In this document: positions 18,636-28,275 of the stretch, piece by piece
Layout: every line of letters starts with the position of its first letter
How positions within the stretch are numbered: the stretch's first letter is position 1
From: Lachnospiraceae bacterium
GTDB taxonomy: Bacteria; Bacillota; Clostridia; Lachnospirales; Lachnospiraceae
Length of the DNA stretch: 64,000 nt
Direction: 5' to 3'
Assembly (NCBI GenBank): GCA_019423745.1
Contig: JAHZAV010000001.1
Location: 129,476-193,475, forward strand
Translations under genes and position numbers: made by a program
Notes under the pieces: model-generated
What the model was told of the DNA's origin: nothing
Database searches by the model: none
Seen by the model: the letters and a program-made list of their open reading frames with translations, nothing else

Positions 18636-19817
18636 TCACTTTAATATTCGAACTATTTTTAAAAATTTTTTTATAATAATCATTCCTTCTCGGAATGGTT
18701 TTGTACATTTCCAACTTGTGGAATTATGGTATTCTTTTACTAATGCCTCCAACTGCTGTGCTTTGTCTTTGTAATAACTTTTTTCTATTTTTAATTTTTC
18801 CATATCCCGTCTTAAAAATGGATCCCAGTAGCAATGCTCCAAATTCCACTTGTATACATCCTGTAGCGTCATCTGAAAATGATTTTCCAAGACTTCTATG
18901 GCCCCTTCTTTTCTTAATACCTGTTCCAGTTTATCCAGACCAAGGACTCGCATATTTTCCGTATCTTTTATACAACTCATAAGCAGGAAAGCTTTTTCGA
19001 ATTGTAGTTCCAGACAGGTATTAGAGTCTGGATTTTTAAATTGATCCTGAAAAAAACGCTTCATCTCATCATCTGTCAGTCGTTCTACCAATTGCTTTCT
19101 AATCAGGATATGCTCATTATATGACCGAGTCAGATGCTGCTTTGTTGTACTGCTGATCTGATTCCCTTCTTTTACATCCCATCGGAAATAAATTAGTGGT
19201 TCAGGTAAAACATCAATCGGATACTTTGTTACGATTCGGGCCCAGAGATCAAAATCAGCCAATTGGCAATAATATAAATTAAAGTTCCCAATTTCGTCCA
19301 AAACATATTTTCGGATTAATGCTGATGGATGACAAAGACTATTCCCATGATATAAGAAAAATTGAATCCACTCTGCCTGATTACTTTTCCTGGTTGCAAA
19401 CAATTGACACATGGAATCACATTCTTCAGAAATATCCTTTCCTTCATTATCTGTTAACACCACTTCTGTAAAACAGGCCCCATAATCTAAATGATGTTCC
19501 ATGAAACCAATCTGTTTTTCCAATTTATGTGGAAACCATGCATCGTCACTATTCAGAAATGCAATATATTCCCCTTTGCAATACTTCAAACCATAATTCG
19601 CAGCATAACAATAGAAACGATTTTTTTCCATTTTTATATAATGAATTCTGGGATCGGTATATTGTTTTACAACTTCATCCGTATGATCGCTAGATCCATC
19701 ATCTATAATGAACAGTTCCCAGGAAGTATAGGTCTGCGCAAGTACACTTTCAATTGCATTTCCAATAAGATTTTCTCTATTATATGTACATAATACAATA
19801 CTGACTAACTTATCCAT
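18636..19817 (-). CDS. Family 2 glycosyltransferase
   Basis: This 393-residue protein has an N-terminal GT-A domain: VSIVLCTYNRENLIGNAIESVL at residue ~5, the IIDDGSSDHT nucleotide-binding loop and the FLNSDDAW metal-binding (DxD-like) site. The C-terminal part is helical with a basic end. I put the start at ATG 19817, where the GT fold begins and GAGAAG lies upstream; the frame extends 81 bp further but that overlaps the rhodanese gene. No membrane anchor is clear. It is the last gene of the twelve-gene operon. The sugar donor and acceptor are unknown; a cell-surface or periplasmic-side glycan is inferred. Confidence 0.88.
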   Translation of the reverse strand: MDKLVSIVLCTYNRENLIGNAIESVLAQTYTSWELFIIDDGSSDHTDEVVKQYTDPRIHYIKMEKNRFYCYAANYGLKYCKGEYIAFLNSDDAWFPHKLEKQIGFMEHHLDYGACFTEVVLTDNEGKDISEECDSMCQLFATRKSNQAEWIQFFLYHGNSLCHPSALIRKYVLDEIGNFNLYYCQLADFDLWARIVTKYPIDVLPEPLIYFRWDVKEGNQISSTTKQHLTRSYNEHILIRKQLVERLTDDEMKRFFQDQFKNPDSNTCLELQFEKAFLLMSCIKDTENMRVLGLDKLEQVLRKEGAIEVLENHFQMTLQDVYKWNLEHCYWDPFLRRDMEKLKIEKSYYKDKAQQLEALVKEYHNSTSWKCTKPFREGMIIIKKFLKIVRILK

Positions 19818-19818
19818 T

Positions 19819-20826
19819 TTACTCAACTTCTCCCACGACACACCATCTCCAATAAGATTGGTCGTAATTCCAGGTGTTTTCATATCCGCACATTTCAAGA
19901 ACTAGCTGCATATATGCAGAACGGATTCCGCCGGTACAATATGTTACAATATTATCTTCTTTACTCAATCCGACTTCTTCAAACATTGCTTCCAGTTCTT
20001 TATTTGGTTTCAATGTACCGTCCTCCTGGAAAAGATCAGTATATTTTAATAGGATCGCCCCCGGCATATGTCCTCCTTTTGCCTCCCCGTTTGGTGTTGC
20101 GCCATTATATTCGTCTTCTGTCCGTACATCTACAATCTTGTACTGGTCATAGTTTTTTTGTAATTCTTCTGTTGTTATAATATGCGTATCATCGATTTCA
20201 TCAATTTCCACTTCGCATGGGGTTGCGCTGGATGCAAGAAACTGAGTTTCAACACCTGCCTGTTTTGCTGCTTCATATCCGCCGTCTATCATCTTCACAT
20301 CTTCGTAACCGGCTGCCAGCAATTCCCATAATATTCTGGCATCATCTCCCCATCCGTCAACAGTATCTGCAATCAATATTACTTCTTTCTCTTTGTCAAT
20401 TCCTAATTCTCCCAGCCGGCCTTCCAGATCATCAGGATTTGGAATCTTCCCCCAGTTTTCATCTCCGGCTTTTCCTTCTTCACAGGTACTTAAGTCTGTC
20501 CATGATGTTGCAATCGCACCTTCTATAGTGCCAAGGACTGCTTTTTTCCAGCCTCTGGCATCTACAAATACAACATTCGCGTCTCCCACCTTTTCTTTTG
20601 CATATTCGCCTGTCACAATATATTCGCCATGAAAGCTCCCGTCATTAGGGATGGTCTCCTCTTGTTGGTTTTCTTCATCCTTCGCCGCCGGATTTTCTGT
20701 TGCTTTCTTCTGTTCTGAAGAATCTATCCTTTTTGACTGTGAACATCCAACTGCCAGCAATCCTACAATCAATATCATAATTAAAATCCGCAGTCTTTTT
20801 TTATAATCACTTTTCATTCTCTTCAT
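19819..20826 (-). CDS. Rhodanese-domain lipoprotein (YnjE-like thiosulfate sulfurtransferase)
   Basis: The 335-residue protein begins with a lipoprotein signal peptide ending in LLAVGC, with the lipidated Cys at residue 28, so it faces outside the membrane. Two rhodanese domains follow: ~65-185 (no active Cys; contains VFVDARGWKKAVLGTIEGA) and ~205-330 with active Cys297 in the loop CTGGIR. Rhodaneses move sulfane sulfur from thiosulfate or persulfide donors. In E. coli the related YnjE is encoded beside the ynjBCD transporter, and here the gene is two genes after the ATPase. It overlaps the acyltransferase gene by 20 bp. Confidence 0.9.
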   Translation of the reverse strand: MKRMKSDYKKRLRILIMILIVGLLAVGCSQSKRIDSSEQKKATENPAAKDEENQQEETIPNDGSFHGEYIVTGEYAKEKVGDANVVFVDARGWKKAVLGTIEGAIATSWTDLSTCEEGKAGDENWGKIPNPDDLEGRLGELGIDKEKEVILIADTVDGWGDDARILWELLAAGYEDVKMIDGGYEAAKQAGVETQFLASSATPCEVEIDEIDDTHIITTEELQKNYDQYKIVDVRTEDEYNGATPNGEAKGGHMPGAILLKYTDLFQEDGTLKPNKELEAMFEEVGLSKEDNIVTYCTGGIRSAYMQLVLEMCGYENTWNYDQSYWRWCVVGEVE

Positions 20827-21955
20827 GTTTTCTCTCCTTATATTGGCAATGGTAAGTTTTATATGCCTTTATTTCTATGATTTCACATATTCGGTCTAAC
20901 CAATCAATTTTGATAAACCAATTAAACAATATGATTCGAAGCTTATCTATAAAAGTTCCTATCATAAAAATCAACAAAACAGTTCCCAGCATAATGAATG
21001 GAAAGACTTTAAAATTCAAATACTGAGATATGGCAAGTGTATTCCACATATATTCCCGTATAAATGGATTGTCATGAATCAGGTATATACCAAATACGGA
21101 ACCAGAAAAAAAACGTATCATATGTAAAAAAAACGTATTCTTGATTTGTATTCTTATAAATATGTTAAAAAGTGCTATTGAAGCACCAAGAACCAGTATC
21201 GAATTGTAAGAATAAAATAAGCTGTCTGGAACAAAACTATTTAAATATTTCACTGAAATCTTAGATAAAATAAATTTACTAAATGGGATCAGACCAGATA
21301 AAATAAGATAACTGCCAACCCATTTCCATACATTTGACTCTTTTTTTGAATATTTCCTAATATATGCCCCTATACAGTACAGAACAAAAAACCAGACTAT
21401 TCCAAATGATCCGCCAAAATTCAATCCTACAGAAAGGAAAAAAAGATTAGGCCATGCGCTGAAAAGCGCTATTAACATAATTAGTAATAACAGATGTTGT
21501 CTATGTTCCAATTGATTTAAAGCCCAATTAATAAAAGGACTTAAAATGTATAGTCCAATATAAATAGTCACAAACCAGTATTCACTATTTAAAGTAGGAA
21601 ATAATGCCAACAGGAAATCCTTTACTGTAAATTGCCTGATATCAAAAAGACATAATCCCATATAAATAATAATTGAATAGAAAAAAACTTCCATTAATAG
21701 TAATAGTAATTTCTTTAACCGAAATTTTGATATACTCTGAAAATAGCCTGTAATCAACACATAGCAGTTAACCGCAACATAACATATACCTGCCACACTC
21801 CAATAAAAGTAAAATTTTAATCCGTCTGACGGAAGGGCATTTAAAACACCTCCGTGTGCCAGAAAATGCAACATTATGATCATAAACATTGTGACAATCC
21901 TGAGCATTTCCAGATTCATCTGTCTGATGCAGCTAGTATCCTTTATTTTATTCAT
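20807..21955 (-). CDS. Membrane acyltransferase, acyltransferase-3 family
   Basis: The 382-residue polytopic protein has about ten membrane segments. It starts with NLEMLRIVTMFMIIMLHFLAHGG, in which the His after LRI..MIIML is the conserved catalytic residue of acyltransferase-3 proteins (WecH/OatA type). Such proteins O-acetylate or succinylate surface sugars, lipids or peptidoglycan. It lies 13 bp after the ABC ATPase gene, so it seems to be part of the same operon. Together with the GT2 gene it argues for a surface glycan or lipid product. Acyl donor and acceptor are not known. Confidence 0.9.
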   Translation of the reverse strand: MNKIKDTSCIRQMNLEMLRIVTMFMIIMLHFLAHGGVLNALPSDGLKFYFYWSVAGICYVAVNCYVLITGYFQSISKFRLKKLLLLLMEVFFYSIIIYMGLCLFDIRQFTVKDFLLALFPTLNSEYWFVTIYIGLYILSPFINWALNQLEHRQHLLLLIMLIALFSAWPNLFFLSVGLNFGGSFGIVWFFVLYCIGAYIRKYSKKESNVWKWVGSYLILSGLIPFSKFILSKISVKYLNSFVPDSLFYSYNSILVLGASIALFNIFIRIQIKNTFFLHMIRFFSGSVFGIYLIHDNPFIREYMWNTLAISQYLNFKVFPFIMLGTVLLIFMIGTFIDKLRIILFNWFIKIDWLDRICEIIEIKAYKTYHCQYKERKHEENEK

Positions 21956-21968
21956 ATAACTATATACC

Positions 21969-22982
21969 TTATATCTGAATAATATCCTTCCCTTCGATCT
22001 CTATATCTACCAGACTCCCTTGAGAAATATTTAATAATTCTAATTCAAAGGACATCATCTGACTGATAATTTCTCCCTGGGATGTTTGTACAGATACCTC
22101 AGCCATCTCCCCCATAAATACAATTTTCTGAACCTGATACCTGTGACCATTTCTAATTTTTACGGCAGATGGGCGGACTAAAACTTCATAAAATCCATCA
22201 TTAATATCCAAATCACCCTGATACAATTCACTTTCAAAGTATCTGTTTTTTACTCTTCCCTTGATATAGTTTATCTTTCCAAAGTATTCGGCAACTGTCC
22301 GGTCAGACGGATGGTAATAAATCATTTTTGGTGTATCACATTGCAGAATCCTTCCTGTATCCATAAAAGCAATTCTGTCAGACATCTGCAATGCTTCTCT
22401 TTTATCATGTGTAACCAATATAGTTGTAATCTTTCTTTCTTCGTGGAGTTGTTTTACCATATATGCCATCTCTATACGAAGTTTTTCATCCAACCCAGAG
22501 AATGGTTCATCTAAAAGCAAGATTTTGGGTTCTGCCGCCAGAGCCCTGGCCAGTGCCACCCGCTGCATCTGTCCTCCGGATAGCTCCCGGACTTTTCGTT
22601 TTCCATATCCTTCCAGCTGAACTTCTTTTAATAATTTTTCTACCACACATTTTTGTTCTGTTTTATTCTTTTTTTGAACCCACAGTGGAAAGGCAATGTT
22701 TTTTTCTACATTCATATTTGGAAACAATCTTAAATCTTGAAATACAATAACGGTCCCCCTGCTTTCTGGAGGTATACCCTTTAGCGATTTTTCTCCAATA
22801 CAAATTTCTCCGGAAACAATGTCCTGAAGTCCTGCAATGCTTTTTAACAGAGTACTCTTTCCGCAGCCGGATGCTCCGAGTAAAGAGAGAAACTCTCCTT
22901 CTTTTACAGTCAAACTGACATTATGCAGAATTTTATCCTCTTGTATTTGTACGTTTAAATTTTTTATTTCCAGGTTTTTCAT
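21969..22982 (-). CDS. ABC importer ATP-binding protein, YnjD-like (COG4136 context)
   Basis: The nucleotide-binding domain has Walker A GASGCGKST (residues ~36-44), signature LSGGQMQR near 134, Walker B ILLLDEPFSGLDE and switch His in LVTHDK. The C-terminal ~120 residues form a TOBE-like domain, as in importers for iron, thiosulfate, phosphonate or polyamine substrates. It overlaps the upstream permease gene by 4 bp. In E. coli the matching neighbourhood is ynjBCD. Substrate not assigned. Confidence 0.92.
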   Translation of the reverse strand: MKNLEIKNLNVQIQEDKILHNVSLTVKEGEFLSLLGASGCGKSTLLKSIAGLQDIVSGEICIGEKSLKGIPPESRGTVIVFQDLRLFPNMNVEKNIAFPLWVQKKNKTEQKCVVEKLLKEVQLEGYGKRKVRELSGGQMQRVALARALAAEPKILLLDEPFSGLDEKLRIEMAYMVKQLHEERKITTILVTHDKREALQMSDRIAFMDTGRILQCDTPKMIYYHPSDRTVAEYFGKINYIKGRVKNRYFESELYQGDLDINDGFYEVLVRPSAVKIRNGHRYQVQKIVFMGEMAEVSVQTSQGEIISQMMSFELELLNISQGSLVDIEIEGKDIIQI

Positions 22983-23788
22983 GCGTAAAACTCTCCGCTT
23001 TCAGTCTTTAAGTATTTTTTAGTTAGCCATTCTGTTCCTGTAAAAATTCCTAATGTAATCACAAGAAATGCCGTACTGTATATACAGGCAATATTCCGGT
23101 CTCCACCCTGGAGATATGGCACCATTATGATCGTAAATGTTTTAATGTTTCCTCCTCCTATCATTAAAGTAAGGAAATACTGACTAAAAGATACAATATA
23201 TGCCATACCTGCCGCTGAGAAAATCACAGGGGCTAAAACCGGCAATGTTACTTTCCGAAACGCTACTGCCGTGGAAGCCCCCAGCACTCTTGCCTGTTCT
23301 TCCAGTTTTCTTCCAACTGCCTGTGTTCCGTCCAAAATCAATCGTATCGCATAAGGCAGTGAACAAATAACATGTGATAGAATTACACCAATTACCGTAT
23401 TATTAATTCCAAGTTTAATAAATGTAAGCTGGATTCCCATGGCAAAAACAGTTGCCGGAACCATAAAAGGTAATATTGTCAAAAAATTTATAAGTTTTTT
23501 ACCCCAAAATTCATAAAATACCAGTGCCCTTGCCGTTAAAGCCGCTACCATTACAGAGATAAGCGCGACAATCATAGAAATAAGAATACTAGAGCTAAAT
23601 ACCTTTATCATTTCTTCTTTTCTTTGCCATATTTCGGCTACCGAACGAAGGGAAAAGACTTGAGGTAGTAAATTTGGCCAAGCCCACCTTTCCGTAAATA
23701 CCCATAACAACATGATCAGAACAGGTAGAATGATACATACCGTAAAAATAGAAATTATTATTTTCATCAATAGTGTTCTTTTTTTCAT
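22979..23788 (-). CDS. ABC transporter permease (second of two)
   Basis: The 269-residue protein has about six transmembrane helices and the EAA-type loop LEEQARVLGASTAVAFRKVTLP (residues ~170-190), which couples to the ATPase. It is the shorter partner of the permease encoded at 24.6 kb. E. coli YnjC is a single ~510-residue permease, so these two genes may correspond to its halves. It overlaps the genes on both sides by 4 bp. Confidence 0.92.
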   Translation of the reverse strand: MKKRTLLMKIIISIFTVCIILPVLIMLLWVFTERWAWPNLLPQVFSLRSVAEIWQRKEEMIKVFSSSILISMIVALISVMVAALTARALVFYEFWGKKLINFLTILPFMVPATVFAMGIQLTFIKLGINNTVIGVILSHVICSLPYAIRLILDGTQAVGRKLEEQARVLGASTAVAFRKVTLPVLAPVIFSAAGMAYIVSFSQYFLTLMIGGGNIKTFTIIMVPYLQGGDRNIACIYSTAFLVITLGIFTGTEWLTKKYLKTESGEFYA

Positions 23789-24657
23789 TTTTTATCTTCC
23801 GCCAATGTTTCCATATTTTTTTTCATCAACAGATAATAAACGAACGCACAGATTAAGGAAATGAGTAATACCACTCCATTTAATGCCATTGCATAAGGGC
23901 GATTCTTAAGATCTGGATGAATATATTGCTGATATGCTAGTATAGGCAATGCTTTGGGTTTTGTTGCCCCAAGTAATAGTGGCAATTCGTAAGAACCCAG
24001 TGCAAAAACAAATATGATCAGAAATCCACTGATAATCGTATTTTTACAAAGTGGCAGCGTAATTCGGAAAAAGGCCTGCCATTTTCCGGCACCAAGATTA
24101 ATGGCAGCTTCTCCCAGTCTGTTATTGATATTCGCCATCATCGCAATTACAAAATAAACGATAAAAGGCAGTTCTTTCCATACATAGGCTAAAATGATCC
24201 CTATGCCCTCAGTATTGTAAATGATGATAGGAAATTGTTGCTGATCGGTAATGAAACCCAGAGCATATGCTAATCTTGCAAGCAATCCATTCTGGGAGAA
24301 AATATTTATAATAAATAATGCAACTACCACGTGTGGTACGATAACCGGCAACTGAATCATCCGTTGAATATAGCTTCCTGTATAATTTCCTATTACACAG
24401 ATTCCACAAATTACAATGCCGCCTAATGTTGCTGTAACAGAAGAAATCAAAGCAATTTTCAGACTGAATAAAATGGATTCTGCCATGTCAGGTCTTGTTA
24501 AAATCTCCTGATAATACCGGAGTGTTGGCTCTGTCAATCCAAAGGCTGGAACAATTCCCAGACTTTGAATCAAACCATTAGCTAAACCAATCAAAAATAA
24601 TAGCGTCAATATTATTTGCGGAATTAAGAGAATATATGGCATACATTTCTTTTTCAT
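23785..24657 (-). CDS. ABC transporter permease (first of two)
   Basis: The corrected protein has 290 residues with about six membrane helices and an EAA-type loop (LGEAAINLGAGKWQAFFRITLP, residues ~190-210). Start at ATG 24657: its A is the last base of the TAA of the binding-protein gene (TAATG). The upstream extension seen in the frame would run into that gene. Both permeases belong to the MetI-like superfamily. Confidence 0.92.
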   Translation of the reverse strand: MKKKCMPYILLIPQIILTLLFLIGLANGLIQSLGIVPAFGLTEPTLRYYQEILTRPDMAESILFSLKIALISSVTATLGGIVICGICVIGNYTGSYIQRMIQLPVIVPHVVVALFIINIFSQNGLLARLAYALGFITDQQQFPIIIYNTEGIGIILAYVWKELPFIVYFVIAMMANINNRLGEAAINLGAGKWQAFFRITLPLCKNTIISGFLIIFVFALGSYELPLLLGATKPKALPILAYQQYIHPDLKNRPYAMALNGVVLLISLICAFVYYLLMKKNMETLAEDKK

Positions 24658-25901
24658 TATTGACCAACAACCTCTTCTGTCCATATTTCTTCTATGATCG
24701 GGACAAGTTCTGCCGGCATTTCGGGAAGTCTTTTTTCCAGAAGCTCGTCTTGCGGAATTGTTCCTTTTCCAAGATCAACCTCTGAAAAGCTTTTCTGTTG
24801 TTCTTCTGTCAATTTATCATTGTCTAATACCGGGATTACCTTTAAAACTTCATATCTATCCGCCTGAATTTCAGGAGACAGCATTTCATTGATTGCTACC
24901 ATAGCTCCGGCTTTATTTCCGGAGTTAACTGCAATCGCCATGAAATTTGTATTACCGATGGTTCCTTTATCAAACTGGAAAGATTGTGTCGTATCCGTAT
25001 AAACTCCATCTTCAATACTTGATCCAATCGAATATGCATCATATGTCATATTTAAAACAACTTCGCCGTCTGCAAACATATTATTTAGAGTTGTTGATGA
25101 ATCTGGGAAAGTTTTTCCTTTGTTCCACAAATATGGATTTAGTCCTTTTAAATATTCGATTGCCGGCTCAATTGCTTCTTTTACAGTATCTTTATCCGCT
25201 TCCATATCCTGAAATTGTTCATATCCGCAGATCTCATAAATGATATTTCTTACAAATGCACTTCCTGTAAAATCCGGTAATGCAGGATAGGTAACTTTAC
25301 CCGGATATTTTTTTACAAATTCTTCTAATTCTTCGGCGCTCTTTGGTAATTCAGGTGTTACAGCCGTGTCTGCCATCATAACAACCTGTGCCTTGCCATA
25401 AGGTGCTTCATATCCTTCTATTGGGTAGGCAAAATCATATAGTACGTCTTCAGATTCCGCATCAACATATTCATTATAATTTGGCAATTTGTCTGTGAAG
25501 GGTCCATACAATAACTGATTCTCTTTTGCAGATTGAAAATTTTCTCCATTGATCCAAATCATGTCAATGCTTCCATCCTCTTCTTCTGCCTGCACTTCAC
25601 CAGACAATTGACTGAGTACCTGGTCAATATCCATTGGAACACGTTCCATAGTAATGTCATATTTTTCTTCCATTACCGGAGCAAATGTATTATCCAACCA
25701 TTCATTTAATTTTTCATCGCCGCCCCACCCATAAAACGTTACTGTTGTACCTTTAGCAGCTTCTTTCATCTCATCAAAAGTCATATCCTCAACTGCCACC
25801 GTATTTTCTTTGTCACTTTTCTCACTTGAACATCCACCTAAAATGATGATGGTTCCGGCCATTGTTACCGCCATAATCACTGATATTATTCTTTTGTTCA
25901 T
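24657..25901 (-). CDS. ABC transporter substrate-binding lipoprotein, YnjB-like (COG4134)
   Basis: This 414-residue protein has a lipoprotein signal ending IIILGGC (Cys24). The mature part starts with TVTFYGWGGDEKLNEWLD and contains IDMIWINGENF at ~112-122 and YEAPYGKAQ, which I recall as conserved in the YnjB family. The family is related to iron, thiamine and polyamine binding proteins, but its ligand is not established. The start is ATG 25901, after GGAGGGG; an earlier ATG at 25916 lies between that Shine-Dalgarno site and the kinase stop. Confidence 0.9.
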   Translation of the reverse strand: MNKRIISVIMAVTMAGTIIILGGCSSEKSDKENTVAVEDMTFDEMKEAAKGTTVTFYGWGGDEKLNEWLDNTFAPVMEEKYDITMERVPMDIDQVLSQLSGEVQAEEEDGSIDMIWINGENFQSAKENQLLYGPFTDKLPNYNEYVDAESEDVLYDFAYPIEGYEAPYGKAQVVMMADTAVTPELPKSAEELEEFVKKYPGKVTYPALPDFTGSAFVRNIIYEICGYEQFQDMEADKDTVKEAIEPAIEYLKGLNPYLWNKGKTFPDSSTTLNNMFADGEVVLNMTYDAYSIGSSIEDGVYTDTTQSFQFDKGTIGNTNFMAIAVNSGNKAGAMVAINEMLSPEIQADRYEVLKVIPVLDNDKLTEEQQKSFSEVDLGKGTIPQDELLEKRLPEMPAELVPIIEEIWTEEVVGQ

Positions 25902-25919
25902 AAATTTCCCCTCCATATA

Positions 25920-26921
25920 TTACTGATCTATAAACTGATCAATTTTGTCTAAAAATCCCATATCCAGATATTTTTCTAATTTATGAAATGTAGAAACATT
26001 AAAAATTTCTTTTTCTGGATTTTTATAGTCAACCCAAGCCATCGCACACCAGGTAATTCCCCGCAGACATGTAATAGGTATATAAATATATGTTCTCTCT
26101 CTCAATCCCGAAACATCAAATCTGGTACCAACACTTTGAATGTAGTTTTGTAAAAACTGTTCCATTTCATTTTTTTCCAAAATAATATCGGTTTTCCAAA
26201 ACGTAGTTGTAGGTGCAAGAAAATGCCCCAGATCCTGTGCAGGATCTCCATACAACGGCTTTTCCCAATCAATCAGATAATTCTTTTTCCCATAGCCGTT
26301 TATCAAAAAATTGGTAGAATTCAACTCTGTATTAATGCAGCATTTATATGGCACTGCCGATAATTCGTTTACCCTCTTCCACCCCTTTTGCAGCATACTC
26401 CGAATTTTGAGAACTTTTTCCTTGTCACACATGGGAGAATCTTCGTACTTTTGAAACATTTCTTCGCATTCATTCAATATTGCTTTTAAGGGATGTTCAG
26501 GATTAACCAAAAATTTTTCATTGTCTATCTTTACGGCATGAATATCTGCAAGACAATCAGCAGCTAGTTGTAAATCCTTTTTATAATCCAGTGGACGCCC
26601 TGGAAGATACTCCATAACCATCACGCCATTCGGAATCTGTGTGCAACTTGCATCCACATAATAAGGCCGAGGAGTCCTCCCTGAATTTTCCAAAAGTTTT
26701 AAAGCCTGATATTCGTAATTAATTTGATTTTCCAGGTGCATCTGACTACCAAAATTCACCCGGAATACAAGTTTTCTTCCCGTTCCAGGATGTGTGAAAA
26801 CATAGTTTCTATTATATTCTCCCTGGGCCAGTAACTGATAAGTCTCCTCGACTTTTTCCGGCAACTGTAGTGCCATTCTGTAGTTGCTCCGTTTTATATA
26901 TGCTGATAATTCCTGATTCAT
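25920..26921 (-). CDS. APH/choline-kinase-fold phosphotransferase-like protein, altered catalytic loop
   Basis: The 333-residue protein has the kinase fold of aminoglycoside phosphotransferases and choline kinases: the N-lobe contains GRKLVFRVNFGS with the ATP-binding Lys, and the hinge is VMVMEYLPGRPL. The usual HGDxxxxN catalytic loop reads NTELNSTN at residues ~197-204, with Glu where the catalytic Asp is normally found. The metal-binding LIDWE motif (~216-220) is intact, followed by GDPAQDLGHFL. ATG 26921 has AGGAGG five bases upstream. It lies between the glycosyltransferase fusion and the importer. The substrate (a sugar, amino alcohol or lipid head group) is unknown and activity is uncertain. 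Confidence 0.85.
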   Translation of the reverse strand: MNQELSAYIKRSNYRMALQLPEKVEETYQLLAQGEYNRNYVFTHPGTGRKLVFRVNFGSQMHLENQINYEYQALKLLENSGRTPRPYYVDASCTQIPNGVMVMEYLPGRPLDYKKDLQLAADCLADIHAVKIDNEKFLVNPEHPLKAILNECEEMFQKYEDSPMCDKEKVLKIRSMLQKGWKRVNELSAVPYKCCINTELNSTNFLINGYGKKNYLIDWEKPLYGDPAQDLGHFLAPTTTFWKTDIILEKNEMEQFLQNYIQSVGTRFDVSGLRERTYIYIPITCLRGITWCAMAWVDYKNPEKEIFNVSTFHKLEKYLDMGFLDKIDQFIDQ

Positions 26922-26937
26922 TAGTTCCTCCTGAATT

Positions 26938-28275
26938 TCATCGGATATCCTGATACATATCTGCAATTTTTTCAATCATTACATTATCACGATACATTTT
27001 TCTCAACCGATTCATTTTCCACATCAAACGCAGTTTAGCAATCGTTCCCTTCGGGAATCTCCTGTCAGATGTAATAATTCTCTTTTTTGTCATACCTATG
27101 GAAATATTCTTTCTCTTTAAATTCAATGAAAACTGATAGTCTTCCATAATCGGGATCTCAGGGAACATACCTATATCAAAAAATAATTTACGCTCTATAA
27201 ATATTCCCTGATCTCCAAACATTACTTTTCTGTCTTTAATTCGATGATTAGAAATTACACGACATGTAAACATGAAAAAATTTCTGGAACGAAATGCTAT
27301 CCCAAAGCATCCCACTGGATATCTTTTCATTACCCGGCGTATTTCTTTTAATGGATTTGTCGGTAATTCACTGTCACAATGAAGAAAAAACAAAATGTCA
27401 CCATGGCTTGCCATGGCTCCGGCATTCATTTGTTTCGCTCTGCTTTTTGGTGCATGGATGACTGTAAATTCATCTGAAATAGTATCTAATGTACCATCTT
27501 TACTTCCTCCGTCTACAAAGATGATTTCGCATTCATTTACTAACGGTTTCAGCTGCTCTTTCATAAAGTCTATTGTCTTTTTTTCATTATAAACAGGAAT
27601 AATAATGGATATACGACTTAACTGATTAACATATCTGCCCGTAACTGTGTTTCGAAGCCTTCTGTCCATCCTCATTCTTTCACGATAGCCGTTTAGATCA
27701 GCGGGCGTATCCATATCACTCAGTGTTCGTGTATATCCAATTTTTAACTTTCGACGTTCCAATTCTTTTAAGGTATCTTCAAATACAGAAGCATGTCCGT
27801 AAGCATCTAACCCGAACACTTCTTTTCTGGGATGCTTCATGCCAACAAGATAATATCCTCCATCTAAGGTTCTGCCAAATACTACATCACAACGTTTCAG
27901 AACATCAAACGCACGCCGGATATCTTTACCAGATAACTCCGGTACATCTGTTCCGATTAAAATGCATGAGTGGTACCCTCTGTTTCGTACTTCGCAGAAC
28001 GCATGATACATCCTTTCACCCAGGCTGTCCCCTGTCTGTGGGAAATACTCCTTTTGATTTCCGAATATTTTTTTCAGAATCTTCAATTGATTGTCGCCTT
28101 CCGGTGCATAACATATAAAGATATCTATAAAGGTCTCATCGCATGCGGTTTTAATATCTTTCAAAAAACATATATGAAGTTTTGCGCATTCATCTGGTTT
28201 CAGCACTGGCATCATCCGGGTTTTTGTATGCCCAGGTAACGGGATCCTGGTAAAGATAATAATCGCTCGTTTCAT
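26938..28275 (-). CDS. DUF2064 (TIGR04282) and GT2 (TIGR04283) fusion glycosyltransferase
   Basis: Two transferase domains are fused in 445 residues. Residues 1-~205 carry the DUF2064/TIGR04282 nucleotidyltransferase-like motifs: FTRIPLPGHTKTRM, LIGTDVPEL and TLDGGYYLVGM. Residues ~220-440 carry the TIGR04283 GT2 motifs: SIIIPVYNE, IIFVDGGSKDGT, RAKQMNAGA and FFLHCDSELP. Both families take their names from arsenosugar biosynthesis loci, but most members lie outside such loci. No arsM or arsS gene is visible in this window. The gene starts directly after the C_GCAxxG_C_C stop codon (TAAATG). A nucleotide-sugar making and using pair in one chain is inferred. Confidence 0.92.
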   Translation of the reverse strand: MKRAIIIFTRIPLPGHTKTRMMPVLKPDECAKLHICFLKDIKTACDETFIDIFICYAPEGDNQLKILKKIFGNQKEYFPQTGDSLGERMYHAFCEVRNRGYHSCILIGTDVPELSGKDIRRAFDVLKRCDVVFGRTLDGGYYLVGMKHPRKEVFGLDAYGHASVFEDTLKELERRKLKIGYTRTLSDMDTPADLNGYRERMRMDRRLRNTVTGRYVNQLSRISIIIPVYNEKKTIDFMKEQLKPLVNECEIIFVDGGSKDGTLDTISDEFTVIHAPKSRAKQMNAGAMASHGDILFFLHCDSELPTNPLKEIRRVMKRYPVGCFGIAFRSRNFFMFTCRVISNHRIKDRKVMFGDQGIFIERKLFFDIGMFPEIPIMEDYQFSLNLKRKNISIGMTKKRIITSDRRFPKGTIAKLRLMWKMNRLRKMYRDNVMIEKIADMYQDIR

